Positions 43,647-52,425 of a DNA stretch of 64,000 bases are shown here, piece by piece. The notes below the pieces were generated by a model that ran no database searches, was not told the origin of the DNA, and saw only the letters and a list, made by a program, of their open reading frames with translations. The stretch lies in contig NZ_OZ255835.1 in assembly GCF_965277665.1 (NCBI RefSeq), positions 1,550,001 to 1,614,000 of the forward strand, in the 5' to 3' direction. The position numbers were made by a program, and so were the translations under genes. This DNA comes from Lichenicoccus sp965277665 (lineage in GTDB: Bacteria; Pseudomonadota; Alphaproteobacteria; Acetobacterales; Acetobacteraceae). The stretch's first letter is position 1, and the number at the start of each line of letters is the position of its first letter.

Positions 43647-44462
43647 TCAGGCGCCACGCTGATCGCCCGGCTCAGGTCCCGGGCTGGGGCGCCGGCGATA
43701 CAGCAGCGCCAGCAGACCCAGGATCGTCAGCATCGTGACGCCGCCCATGATCCGCAGCAGCTTGACGATGGCGAGGCTGTAGCGCCCGGTCGCGGGGTCG
43801 TAATGGAAGCACAGCAGCAGCACCGGCGAGGCGCGCGCGCCGATCTCGTCCTCGCGCGCGGTGCCGAGGGCTGCGCGCAAGGCGGCCGGCTGGTAGCCGA
43901 CCCCGAGCAGATACGACGACACCCGCCCCGCCGGCGTCAGCACCACCACGCCGGCCGGGTGCAGGAACTGCTTGAGCGACACGTCGTAGCGGCTGTGATA
44001 GCCGACCGCCCGGCTGACCGAGCCGATCGCCGACACGTCGGCGGTTGCGAAATGCCAGCCCAACGCCGCACCCGGGGTCGGCGCGCGGGACAGATCGGCG
44101 GCCAGGGCCCGGGCCGCGTCACGGGGCCGCTCCGCCGGGTCGATGCTGAGGAACACCAGATGGTAGTCGCGCGGAGTCGCGAGCCCGGACGCCGACAGGG
44201 CCGCGAACAGGTCGTCGCGGATCACCCCGCACAGGCTCGGGCAGGTATAGTAGCCCAGCACCAGCAGGGTCGGCGCCTGGCCGATCATCGCGCCCAGCGT
44301 GGTCGGGCGCCCGTCGCTCTCGGCGAGCCGCGCCGCGAGCGGCAGCGTGCTGCCCGGGCGCTGCGCGTAGCCCAGCCCGCCCAGATCGGGGGGCGCCGCC
44401 GAAACCGGCCGCGGCACCAGTGTCCACAAGGCCGCCAGCACGAGGGCAGCGGCCACCCTCAC
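43647..44462 (-). CDS. Sco1/SenC family copper protein
   Basis: A 271-residue thioredoxin-fold protein. The N-terminal signal (VAAALVLAALWTLVPRPVSA) is followed by the copper site CPSLC in VLGYYTCPSLCGVIRDDLF, and by the distal His in KQFLHPAGVVVLTPAG. The C-terminus has a membrane helix (LRIMGGVTMLTILGLLALLY), a layout seen in SCO proteins tied to some oxidases. Sco proteins deliver copper to cytochrome oxidase CuA or act in thiol redox. Its start overlaps the pyrC stop by four bases, so the two are co-transcribed, although no functional link is obvious. No oxidase gene is in the window. Confidence 0.9.
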   Translation of the reverse strand: MRVAAALVLAALWTLVPRPVSAAPPDLGGLGYAQRPGSTLPLAARLAESDGRPTTLGAMIGQAPTLLVLGYYTCPSLCGVIRDDLFAALSASGLATPRDYHLVFLSIDPAERPRDAARALAADLSRAPTPGAALGWHFATADVSAIGSVSRAVGYHSRYDVSLKQFLHPAGVVVLTPAGRVSSYLLGVGYQPAALRAALGTAREDEIGARASPVLLLCFHYDPATGRYSLAIVKLLRIMGGVTMLTILGLLALLYRRRPSPGPEPGDQRGA

Positions 44463-45778
44463 GAGGCGAAATGCGCCAGCCGGCCGCGTGGCGCGCCGAT
44501 GATCTCGTCGTCGCGCATCACCGCCTCGCCGCGCACGATGGTCGCCACCGGCCAGCCGGTCACCAGCATGCCGTCGAACGGGGTCCAGCCGATCGGCGAG
44601 ACGATCCAGCTGTTCTCGATGCGCCGGCGCGCCCGCATGTCCACCAGCGTGAAGTCGGCATCGTTGCCGGCGGCGATGCGGCCCTTGCCGACCAGGTCAT
44701 AGACCCGCGCCGGCCCCGCCGCCATCAGGTCGACCAGACGCCCGAGCGTCAGCCGGCCGGCATTCACATGGTCCAGCATCAGCGGCACCAGCGTCTGCAC
44801 CCCCGGCAGCCCGGCCGGACAGTCCGGCCACGGCTTCGCCTTGGCGGCCAGCGAGTGGGGGGCATGGTCCGAGCCGATGGTGTCCACGGTGCCGTCGCGC
44901 ACCGCCCGCCAGCTCGCCGCGTAGTGCCGCGCATCACGGATCGGCGGGTTCATCACCCCAAGCCCGGCCAATCGTTCGTAGCATTCGGGCGCCACCTGGG
45001 TCAGGTGGTTCACCAGCACCTCGATGGTGGCGATGTCGCGGTAGCCCTCCAGGTATTCGAGCTCCTCGGCGGTCGAGACGTGCAGGATATGCGCCGGACG
45101 CCGCGTGCGCCGGGCCAACGCCATGATCCGCCTGGTGCCGAGGAAGGCGCACTCCTCGTCGCGCCAGAGCCTGTGGCTGTCATACGGATCGCCGGTTTGG
45201 AACAGCTTGCGGCGCTCCTGCAGCCGGTATTCGTCCTCGCTGTGGAAGGCGATGCGGCGCCGCCCGTGGCGCATCACCCGCTCGATGCCTTCGTCGTCCT
45301 CGATCATCAGGTCGCCGGTGGAGGAGCCCGCGAACAGCTTGACCGCGCACACCCCGTCGAGCCGCTCGTACTCGCAGAGCGCCTCGGTGTTGGCACGGGT
45401 GGCCCCGACATAGAGCGCAAAATCGGTCCAGCTCGCGCGCGACGCGTAGTGCTGCTTCCACAACAGCATCGCGGCATTGGTGATCGCGGGCGCGGTGTTC
45501 GGCATGTCGAACACCGTGGTGATGCCGCCGAGTGCCGCCGCCTTCGTGCCGGTCGGGATGCTCTCGATGGCAGCGTCACCGGGGTCGCGCAGATGCACGT
45601 GTGGGTCGATCAGGCCCGGCAGCACATGCAGGCCGCGCGCGTCGATCCGTTCGGTCGCCGCGTCCGCGGCACCCGCCGACAGGCTGGCGATGCGGCCGTC
45701 GCGCACGCCGATCCCGGTCTCGACCTCACCCCAGGGCAGCATGCAGGCGCCGCCTTCGATGATCAGGTCATAGTGCAT
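44459..45778 (-). CDS. pyrC: dihydroorotase (PyrC, class I type)
   Basis: A 439-residue amidohydrolase. Metal ligands are in LIDPHVHLRDPGDAAIES, the carboxylated Lys region is AVKLFAGSSTGDLMIED, a His ligand is in IAFHSEDEYRLQ and another in AHILHVSTAEELEYLEG, and the catalytic Asp is in DTIGSDHAPHSLAAKAKPWP. This fits dihydroorotase of the larger class I, which makes dihydroorotate in pyrimidine synthesis; other dihydropyrimidinase-like amidohydrolases cannot be fully excluded. The ATG at 45778 (MHYDLIIEGG) is chosen over one ten codons earlier. It precedes the Sco gene with an ATGA overlap. Confidence 0.9.
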   Translation of the reverse strand: MHYDLIIEGGACMLPWGEVETGIGVRDGRIASLSAGAADAATERIDARGLHVLPGLIDPHVHLRDPGDAAIESIPTGTKAAALGGITTVFDMPNTAPAITNAAMLLWKQHYASRASWTDFALYVGATRANTEALCEYERLDGVCAVKLFAGSSTGDLMIEDDEGIERVMRHGRRRIAFHSEDEYRLQERRKLFQTGDPYDSHRLWRDEECAFLGTRRIMALARRTRRPAHILHVSTAEELEYLEGYRDIATIEVLVNHLTQVAPECYERLAGLGVMNPPIRDARHYAASWRAVRDGTVDTIGSDHAPHSLAAKAKPWPDCPAGLPGVQTLVPLMLDHVNAGRLTLGRLVDLMAAGPARVYDLVGKGRIAAGNDADFTLVDMRARRRIENSWIVSPIGWTPFDGMLVTGWPVATIVRGEAVMRDDEIIGAPRGRLAHFAS

Positions 45779-45823
45779 CGCCGTCCCCTCGCTGCGCGGC
45801 CACGCCATAGAGCGCCCGGTCGC

Positions 45824-46603
45824 TTACCAGCAAGAGTATCCACCATCGGCCATGACGATTGCACCGGTGAGCAGACTCGATGCGTCGCTCGCCAGGAAGA
45901 GCACGACCGATGCGATCTCCCAGGGCTGTCCCATCCGGTGCATCGGCGTCATCTCCAGCCATGTCGACATCATGGCCGGGTTTTCCGCGCCCTGAAGCGT
46001 CAGGGGCGTCTCGATGTAGGTTGGTGCGACCGCATTCACGCGAACGCCTCGCGACGCCCATTCGCCGGCGAGCGACCTGGTCAGGTGATGGACCGCAGCT
46101 TTCGAGGCGTTGTAGAACGACTGCGCCTGCGGCTTGTTGACAATGACGCCGGACATCGAGCCGATATTGATGATGGACCCGGCCTGCCTCGCCAGCATCC
46201 TTTTTCCGAAACTCCTGCAGCAATAGAAGGTCCCGTCGAGGTTGACCTGCATATGGCGTCGCCACAACTCGTCGGTCACGGCTTCCGCACCTGGAGAACT
46301 CGCGCCAATCCCGGCCGAGTTGACAAGGATGTCAAGCTCTCCGAACTCCCGGGAAAGTCTCTCCGCCACATCCTCGATCATGGACGAATCGGTGACATCC
46401 ATCGCCACTGCCTCGACCGGCGCACCGAGCGCCTTGAAAGACTCTTGGGCGTCAGCGAGACGTGGCGAGGGGAGATCGGCTATGACGACCCGCGCCCCCG
46501 CCTCCAGCAATGCTTGGACGCAGGCGAGACCAATTCCCTGAACTCCCCCGGTGACCACGGCAAGACGTCCAGTCAGCGAAAGCTTTTTCAGGTATTCTGG
46601 CAT
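45824..46603 (-). CDS. SDR-family oxidoreductase
   Basis: A 259-residue short-chain dehydrogenase with the nucleotide motif TGGVQGIGLA, the acidic residue in ADLPSP that favours NAD, NSAGIG, the catalytic Ser in NIGSMSGVIVN and Tyr-x3-Lys in FYNASKAAVHHLTRSLAGE, and the final MADGGYSCW. The sequence resembles polyol or sugar dehydrogenases. It is the last gene of a sugar locus whose transporter is decayed. The gap to the solute-binding protein gene is 62 bp, so it is probably in the same operon. Confidence 0.9.
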   Translation of the reverse strand: MPEYLKKLSLTGRLAVVTGGVQGIGLACVQALLEAGARVVIADLPSPRLADAQESFKALGAPVEAVAMDVTDSSMIEDVAERLSREFGELDILVNSAGIGASSPGAEAVTDELWRRHMQVNLDGTFYCCRSFGKRMLARQAGSIINIGSMSGVIVNKPQAQSFYNASKAAVHHLTRSLAGEWASRGVRVNAVAPTYIETPLTLQGAENPAMMSTWLEMTPMHRMGQPWEIASVVLFLASDASSLLTGAIVMADGGYSCW

Positions 46604-46665
46604 CGATCGGAGGGTCCATCAAAAGGGACAATCCGACGGATGGAGGGACCATCCGCCGGTCGGCT

Positions 46666-47967
46666 CTATTGCCTGTATCCTGCTTGCCGCATGATCGATC
46701 TGGTCTGGCTCTGCGACTTTGCCAGGGCACCGTCGACCGTCATCTGTCCTGTCAGGACAGCGGCCATATTCTGCCCGACGGCCGTGCCGATGGCCTGGAA
46801 TTGCGGAATCGCAACGTATTGGATGCCGGTATAGGGAACCGGTTGTTCCGAGGGACGCGTCAGGTTTGCCGACTCGATGGCCTTTTCCGTGACTCCGGCA
46901 AAAGGCGCGGCGGCGATGTATTCAGGATGTTGATAGGTCGATTTGCGCGTGCCGGGAGGCAGATTGACCCATCCTTCTTCTTTGCCGACCAGCGCGATAT
47001 AGTCCTTCGAGGTTGCCCAGGCGACGAACGACTTCGCAGCTTCGATGTTCTTGGTCGAAGCCGGGACCGCCAGGTTCCACGACCAGAACCATCCGGTTCC
47101 GCCGCTCCATTTGCCGACCGGGGAAGGCGCGAAACCCGTCTGGTCGGAAACACTGCTGGTCTTCTTATCGAACACGTAGCCCGCGGCCGCGGTTGCGTCG
47201 ATCCATATGGCACAGTGACCGGAACCGTAGAGGGCTTGGTTCTCGTTATGGCCATTCGAGGCCAGCCCAGGTGGGCCGTATTTCGTGAGAAGCGTCTTGT
47301 ACAACTCGACCGCCTGATGCCATGCCGGGGTCTCGAGCTGCGGCTGCCATTTCTCGTTGAACCACCGCCCGCCGAACGTGTTCACCAGCGTGCTGACATA
47401 GGCCATGTTCTCGCCCCACCCCGGCTGCCCTCGAAGGCAGATACCGTAGATCTGCTTGCTTCGATCGGTCAGCGCCGCGGCTGCCTTTTCGATGAAGCCG
47501 TAGGTCGGTTGCGCCGGCATCGTCACGTGCGCCGCATCGAAAAGATCCTTCCGATAGAAGGTCATCGAGCTCTCGGCGTAGAATGGAACGGCATACATCT
47601 TGCCACCCGATGAAACGGCATCCCGTACCGGCTGGAAGATGTCGGAGTAGTCGTAGCGATCCGGAAGGTCGCTCAACGGAGCCAGCCATTGTAGCTTTCC
47701 CCAGATCGGCGCCTCGTAGGAACCGATGGTCATGACGTCGAACTGGCCGCTCCTGGTGGCGATGTCGGCGGTCACGCGCTGCCGAAGCGTGTTCTCTTCA
47801 AGAACCACCCATCTCACATGGTTGCCGGTCTGCTTCTCCCAGTTCGGGGAGAGCTTCTGCATCACGATCATCTGCGCGTTATTGACGGTCGCTACCGTTA
47901 TGGTCGCAGCTTTGACCGCGGGAGCCCACACGGTTCCCAGTGCCGCCAGCAGCAAAAGACGTTTCAT
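46666..47967 (-). CDS. ABC sugar/polyol solute-binding protein (orphan)
   Basis: A 433-residue family 1 extracellular solute-binding protein. It begins with a signal peptide (MKRLLLLAALGTVWAPAVKA) with GGAGG before the ATG, and continues ATITVATVNNAQMIVMQKLS, FDVMTIGSYEAPIWGKLQWL, MYAVPFYAESSMTFYRKDLF, GWGENMAYVSTLVNTFGGRW and GFAPSPVGKWSGGTGWFWSW. It resembles SmoE-type sorbitol/mannitol binding proteins. The partner MalF/MalG-type permeases and ATPase are missing around it. It is therefore an orphan, possibly serving another permease or lacking function. Confidence 0.88.
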   Translation of the reverse strand: MKRLLLLAALGTVWAPAVKAATITVATVNNAQMIVMQKLSPNWEKQTGNHVRWVVLEENTLRQRVTADIATRSGQFDVMTIGSYEAPIWGKLQWLAPLSDLPDRYDYSDIFQPVRDAVSSGGKMYAVPFYAESSMTFYRKDLFDAAHVTMPAQPTYGFIEKAAAALTDRSKQIYGICLRGQPGWGENMAYVSTLVNTFGGRWFNEKWQPQLETPAWHQAVELYKTLLTKYGPPGLASNGHNENQALYGSGHCAIWIDATAAAGYVFDKKTSSVSDQTGFAPSPVGKWSGGTGWFWSWNLAVPASTKNIEAAKSFVAWATSKDYIALVGKEEGWVNLPPGTRKSTYQHPEYIAAAPFAGVTEKAIESANLTRPSEQPVPYTGIQYVAIPQFQAIGTAVGQNMAAVLTGQMTVDGALAKSQSQTRSIMRQAGYRQ

Positions 47968-48021
47968 GTTTTCCTCCATACGAGCTTGTTGATTGTCGGT
48001 ATGCAATCCATCGCCCGGCGG

Positions 48022-48574
48022 TCACCGTCGACGCAGGGCGCCCAGGGCGGTGACAGCTATCAGGATCAGGCCCCAGATTGCGAGCTTGGGTAGTCGCTGA
48101 ACCCCATGAGGTTGCAGCCGGTGGCGATCATCTGCAGCACGAAGAGGCCAAGGACCGGGCCGCTGACTTCGCCGAAGCCGCCGAACGGGTCGACGCCGCC
48201 CAGGACCGAGGCGAGCACGATGACCAGCAGGTAGGATTTTGCATAGACCGCACTGGCCGAATTGAAACGGGCGACCATCAGGGTCGCGGCAAGAAAGCAA
48301 AGGAGGCCGGAGGCGGCATAGACGCGTACGAGAACACCATCGACGTCGAAAGCGGAGTAGCGCGTCGCCTCGGGGTTGGAACCGGTCAGCTTGAGCGAGA
48401 TGCCGAACGGCGTGCGGCGCAGCACGATCGCGAGGATCACGGCGACGACCACGAAGACGAGGAACGGCACCGGGACGAAGGCGACCACGGCATTACCGCC
48501 GGAAGGCGTCCCGCTAGCGTCGCGAGCGAGGCGGCCCCGGCGGCGGTGCCGAGAAGGGTGCGTCTGGTGATCAT
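48022..48574 (-). pseudogene. Deleted and frameshifted sugar ABC system remnant
   Basis: At 48574 the minus strand starts with MITRRTLLGTAAGAASLATL, a Tat-type signal peptide typical of sugar-binding proteins. After about 20 codons it runs, in a different frame, into the second half of an RbsC-type permease: FVPVPFLVFVVVAVILAIVL, RRTPFGISLKLTGSNPEATR, then YLLVIVLASVLGGVDPFGGF and LFVLQMIATGCNLMGFSDY. Near 48094 a further frameshift moves the ending LPKLAIWGLILIAVTALGAL into another frame before the TGA at 48022. At least one large deletion and one small one have removed the binding protein, any ATPase and the first half of the permease. Confidence 0.8.
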
Positions 48575-48596
48575 GGAGTTTGGCCGTTTCCCGTTT

Positions 48597-48616
48597 GATT
48601 AAACGTTTTACCAATT
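48597..48616. promoter_or_regulatory. LacI-type operator before the remnant transporter
   Basis: GATTAAACGTTTTACCAATT contains the near-palindrome TTAAACGTTTTA. It shares AAACGTTT-ACC-TT with the site before the LacI-family gene at 50597-50615 and lies 23 bp before the start of the remnant at 48574, where it would control the downstream genes. Confidence 0.65.
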
Positions 48617-48641
48617 ATCTCGCACCGTGCCGGCGGCCGAG

Positions 48642-49538
48642 TCAATCCGGATCGATGGCGTCGGGGACGTGACGCCAGGCCTGCCGGGCGGCGTGCAGGT
48701 GTGCATCGGTGAACAGCTTGGCATGGGCAGCAAGGTCGCGGCTGTCGTCCCAGAGGGTACGCCAGATGCCGAGGATGCCCTCGAGGGGTTGGCCGACGAC
48801 GGCCGACGAGAAGCTCTCGAAGGTGATCGGCCCGGCATAGCCGGACGCCACGAGGGCGCGGAAGACACAGCCGAAATCGATCGATCCAGAACCGAGATAA
48901 CCGCGGTGGGAGTCGCCGGTGTGGAAATAGCCGAGCCGATCGCCAGTTTGCGTGATCGCAGCGGCAATGTCGGCTTCCTCGATATTCATGTGGTAGCAGT
49001 CGAGATGCACCTTGACGTTCGGCATGCCGACGCGGTCGCAGAACCGAACGGCCTGGCGGGCGGTGTTGAGCACGTTGGACTCGTACCGGTTGACAACCTC
49101 CATGCCAAGCGTGATGCCGCTCGCCTGCGCCTTTTCGGCAACCCGGCGAACCACCTCGACCGACCCCGCGATGCCGTCCTGCGTCGGCGGGGTGTCGTAC
49201 TTGCGGAACGCGGAATACAGGATGCCGCAGACATGGGTCGCGCCGACGTCGCGGGCGAGCGAGATTCCGTCGAGAAGATGCCGCTCGCCATGCGCCACCC
49301 GTCCGGGATCGCCCGACGAGACGTCCATGTCGTCGGTCAGGCCGAAGGACATGGTGATGCCGATCCTGTTCGCTTCCAGGGCGCGCCGGGTCGCGGCGAC
49401 ATCGAAGGCGGCATAATCCATGGCGGATGCCTCGATCAGGTCGAAGCCGAGCTCGGCGGTTCGACCGATGGCGCGCGTGGCGTCATCGGCGTTCCATCCG
49501 GCGGTCCAGACGAACGCGTGCAGCCCTAGCTTGTTCAT
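48642..49538 (-). CDS. Sugar epimerase/isomerase, TIM-barrel
   Basis: A 298-residue AP-endonuclease-2-type TIM barrel, of the xylose-isomerase-like group. It begins KLGLHAFVWTAGWNADDATR, has the metal-binding Glu in GITLGMEVVNRYESNVLNTA, Asp and His in VKVHLDCYHMNIEEADIAAA, His in GYFHTGDSHRGYLGSGSIDF, and a final Glu in GPITFESFSS. The pattern fits ketose 3-epimerases (D-tagatose or D-psicose types). Its start overlaps the LacI gene stop (ATGA), so it is in the operon led by that regulator. Confidence 0.88.
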   Translation of the reverse strand: MNKLGLHAFVWTAGWNADDATRAIGRTAELGFDLIEASAMDYAAFDVAATRRALEANRIGITMSFGLTDDMDVSSGDPGRVAHGERHLLDGISLARDVGATHVCGILYSAFRKYDTPPTQDGIAGSVEVVRRVAEKAQASGITLGMEVVNRYESNVLNTARQAVRFCDRVGMPNVKVHLDCYHMNIEEADIAAAITQTGDRLGYFHTGDSHRGYLGSGSIDFGCVFRALVASGYAGPITFESFSSAVVGQPLEGILGIWRTLWDDSRDLAAHAKLFTDAHLHAARQAWRHVPDAIDPD

Positions 49539-50581
49539 GTCTTCTTCCTGTGATTGCGGTTATTGCCCCGCGTGCGCAGGGGTGCGGTGGAAAGCCGAAG
49601 CTGCAGTTCACCGGCCAGACGGATGGATTGGAATGGTGCGGTATCGCCCTCGATGCGCCGCATCAGGCAGGACCAGGCCTGCCCGCCCATCAGCTCGACC
49701 GGCTGGCGTACGGCGGTGATCGGCGGCGAGGCGGCACGCATCCACGCATAGTCGTCATACCCGACCAGCGAGACGTCGCCCGGCACGGCGAGACCGGTGT
49801 CGCGCAACGCGGCCATGACGCCGAGCGTCGTGAAATTGGTCAACGCGATGATCGCGGTGGGGCGCTCATGGCGGCCGAGCCATTGCTCGAGTTCGCCGCT
49901 GACGGTCTCGAAGGTGAGCCCGACTTCGAGCAGTTCGGGTGCGCCGATTCCGGCATCGAGGCACTGGGCGCGTATTCCGTCCCAGCGCTCCCGGATATTG
50001 GCCAGCGCGAGCGAACTCGCGACAACCAGCAGCCGGCGGTGGCCGAGGGCGAGCAGGTGGTGGGCGGCGGCGGCGGCGGCGGCATGGTTGTCGACCGCGA
50101 TCAGGTCGGCGCCCGGCTCGTCGGCGAGGCGGTCGACGACGACGTATGGAACATGGGCCGCCTCAAGGATGGGCCGCGAGGGGAAGGTGTCCGAGCAGGG
50201 CAGGATGACGATGCCGGCAGGACGCCAGGAAAACAGGGCCAGCAGGCGGGTGCGCTCGGTGCCGACGTCGTCCCCGGCGCTCGCGACGATGATGTCGTAG
50301 CCGGCTGCCTGGGCCCGCCTCTCGAGGATGGCGATCAGCGAGGTGAAGAACGGGTTCTCCAGGCTGGGCACGAGGATGGCGACCACACGCGCCTTGCCGC
50401 TTCGCAGTTGCGCGGCGGCACGATCGGCCTGGTAGTGCAGGGCCGCGACGGCCTCGTGAACACGGGCCGCCACCTCGGGGGTCACCCGCTTGCGGCCGCG
50501 GACCGCATTGGAGACCGTCGCGACCGAGACGCCGGCACGAGCGGCGACCTCGCGGATGGATGCGGGCTTGAGGACAGCCAT
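49535..50581 (-). CDS. LacI-family transcriptional regulator
   Basis: A 348-residue LacI-type repressor. The N-terminal helix-turn-helix and hinge are IREVAARAGVSVATVSNAVR then GRKRVTPEVAARVHEAVAAL, followed by a periplasmic-binding-protein-like core (VVAILVPSLENPFFTSLIAI, VDNHAAAAAAAHHLLALGHR, VPGDVSLVGYDDYAWMRAAS) that binds a sugar. The ATG at 50581 is used; five codons upstream begin a TTG frame. An AAACGTTT operator lies directly upstream, so it probably controls itself, and a second lies before the transporter remnant. It probably responds to the sugar or polyol handled by the epimerase and SDR. Confidence 0.93.
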   Translation of the reverse strand: MAVLKPASIREVAARAGVSVATVSNAVRGRKRVTPEVAARVHEAVAALHYQADRAAAQLRSGKARVVAILVPSLENPFFTSLIAILERRAQAAGYDIIVASAGDDVGTERTRLLALFSWRPAGIVILPCSDTFPSRPILEAAHVPYVVVDRLADEPGADLIAVDNHAAAAAAAHHLLALGHRRLLVVASSLALANIRERWDGIRAQCLDAGIGAPELLEVGLTFETVSGELEQWLGRHERPTAIIALTNFTTLGVMAALRDTGLAVPGDVSLVGYDDYAWMRAASPPITAVRQPVELMGGQAWSCLMRRIEGDTAPFQSIRLAGELQLRLSTAPLRTRGNNRNHRKKT

Positions 50582-50596
50582 CGGCCCCGGAACCAA

Positions 50597-50615
50597 GTGA
50601 AACGTTTAACCGGTT
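50597..50615. promoter_or_regulatory. LacI-type operator before the regulator gene
   Basis: GTGAAACGTTTAACCGGTT shares AAACGTTT-ACC-TT with the site at 48597-48616 and lies 16 bp upstream of the LacI-family start, suggesting autoregulation. Confidence 0.65.
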
Positions 50616-50746
50616 TTATCCGATGACGCCAGTGCTGTGCAAGCGGGGCGCTGTCCGTGCTTGAGGCAGGGTTTGCGGAAGGCCGGCCGCTATCGTAGGT
50701 GGACGCATGATCAGGATGTCGTGACCTTGACCGGACGATCCGAGCC

Positions 50747-51409
50747 GTGACCGCCAGGCAGGGAGCGGTGGCCCGCGTCCTGCGCTCGTTCCGCGCGCTG
50801 ATGCCGCATGACGAGCAGTTCGTCGCCCGGCTGTGCGAGCATTCGCGGCATGTGGTGGAGGGCGCCATCGCCTTCCGGGACCTGCTCTCCGGCGGCGACC
50901 TCGAGGCGCACTATGCCGATATCTGCCGCTTCGAGGAGGCCGCTGACGACGTCACCCGGCAGACCATCCAGGCGATCCACCGCAGCTTCATCACGCCGTT
51001 CGACCGCAGCCAGATCCTGGAGCTGACCACGGCGCTGGACGACACCATCGACCTGATGAAGGAGGCCGGCCGACGCATCCGGCTCTATGGCGTGGCACCG
51101 AGCCCGGAGATGACCGCGATGGCCGAATGCGCGGTGCGGGCCACCACCGAAATACGCGACAGCCTGCCGCTGCTGAACGCGATCGCGCGCAATGTCGAGC
51201 CGCTGAATGCCATGCAGGTCAAGGTGCGCGAGGCCGAGGGCGAGGCGGATGATCTCTGCGACCTCGGGCTGCGCCGGCTGTTCGCGTCGGACACCTCCGC
51301 CGGCGACAAGCTGCTGGTGGAGAAGGTGTATGACCTGATCGAAAGCGTGGTCGACCGCTGCGAGGACGTGGCCGACGTGCTCGAGAGCATCGTCGTCGAG
51401 CAGGTCTGA
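50747..51409 (+). CDS. DUF47 / PhoU-like Pit accessory protein
   Basis: A 220-residue helical protein of the DUF47 family, related to PhoU and usually encoded next to Pit phosphate transporters. Features are RVLRSFRALMPHDEQFVARL, EAHYADICRFEEAADDVTRQ, RSFITPFDRSQILELTTALD with DDTIDLMKEAGRRIRLY, and EKVYDLIESVVDRCEDVADV. The acidic helices can bind metal. It starts with a GTG and ends eight bases before the pit gene, so the two form an operon for phosphate uptake or its control. Confidence 0.92.
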   Translation: MTARQGAVARVLRSFRALMPHDEQFVARLCEHSRHVVEGAIAFRDLLSGGDLEAHYADICRFEEAADDVTRQTIQAIHRSFITPFDRSQILELTTALDDTIDLMKEAGRRIRLYGVAPSPEMTAMAECAVRATTEIRDSLPLLNAIARNVEPLNAMQVKVREAEGEADDLCDLGLRRLFASDTSAGDKLLVEKVYDLIESVVDRCEDVADVLESIVVEQV

Positions 51410-51417
51410 CGCCGGCC

Positions 51418-52425
51418 ATGCATCCAGGATCGCTGCCACCGGTCGCCCTGGTCGCGCTGGTCGGCACCGCGCTGCTGTTCGACTTCCTCAACGGCCTGCA
51501 CGATTCCGCCAATTCGATCGCCACCGTGGTCTCCACCCGCGTGCTGCGTCCGGTCACCGCGGTGTTCTGGGCGGCGTTCTTCAACTTCATCGCCTTCCTG
51601 GTGTTCGGCCTGCACGTCGCCAACACCGTCGGCAACGGCCTGGTGATGCACGGCGTCATCGATGCCCGCGTGGTGTTCGGCGCGCTGGCCGGCGCCATTG
51701 CCTGGAACGTCATCACCTGGATCTTCGGCATTCCGTCGAGCAGCAGCCACGCCTTGATCGGCGGCCTGGTCGGCGCCGCGATGGCCAAGGCGGGACCCGC
51801 GGCGATCCACTGGAGCGGCCTGGACACGGTGGCGGCCGCGATCCTGCTGTCGCCGCTGATCGGCTTCCTGCTCGCGGTCGGGCTGGTACTGGCAACGGCG
51901 TGGCTGTCGCTGCGCGAGACGCCGTTCGCCGCCGACCGGCGCTACCGGCTGCTGCAGCTGGTCTCCTCGTCGCTGCTCAGCCTCGGACATGGCGGCAACG
52001 ACGCGCAGAAGACGATGGGCATCATCACCGTGCTGCTGGTCTCGCAGGGCCGGCTGGCCGGCGGCTTCCACGTGCCGCTCTGGGTGATCCTGTCCTGCCA
52101 GGCGGCGATGGCGCTCGGCACCTTCAGCGGCGGCTGGCGCATCGTGCGCACGGTCGGCTCGCGCATCACCGACCTCAAGCCGATCCAGGGTTTTTGCGCC
52201 GAGACCGGCGGTGCCTTGGCGCTGTTCGGTGCGACCTGGCTCGGGGTGCCGGTCTCCACCACCCATACCGTGATCGGCGCGGTGGTCGGCGTCGGCGCCG
52301 CGCGACGGGCGTCGGCGGTGCGCTGGGGGATCGCGCGCAGCATCGTAGTGGCCTGGGTGGTGACGCTGCCGGCCTCTGCCGCGGTGGGCGCGCTGTGCTT
52401 CTGGCTGGCCGGATTTGTCGGCTGA
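51418..52425 (+). CDS. pit: Pit-family inorganic phosphate transporter
   Basis: A 335-residue membrane protein with about ten helices in two repeats. The Pit signature is at FDFLNGLHDSANSIATVVST and again at LGHGGNDAQKTMGIITVLLV, the inverted repeats that bind phosphate. GIPSSSSHALIGGLVGAAMA and VPVSTTHTVIGAVVGVGAAR are the matching loops in each half. It imports phosphate with protons or metal. It is convergent with asnB and leaves no gap between the two stops. Confidence 0.95.
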   Translation: MHPGSLPPVALVALVGTALLFDFLNGLHDSANSIATVVSTRVLRPVTAVFWAAFFNFIAFLVFGLHVANTVGNGLVMHGVIDARVVFGALAGAIAWNVITWIFGIPSSSSHALIGGLVGAAMAKAGPAAIHWSGLDTVAAAILLSPLIGFLLAVGLVLATAWLSLRETPFAADRRYRLLQLVSSSLLSLGHGGNDAQKTMGIITVLLVSQGRLAGGFHVPLWVILSCQAAMALGTFSGGWRIVRTVGSRITDLKPIQGFCAETGGALALFGATWLGVPVSTTHTVIGAVVGVGAARRASAVRWGIARSIVVAWVVTLPASAAVGALCFWLAGFVG

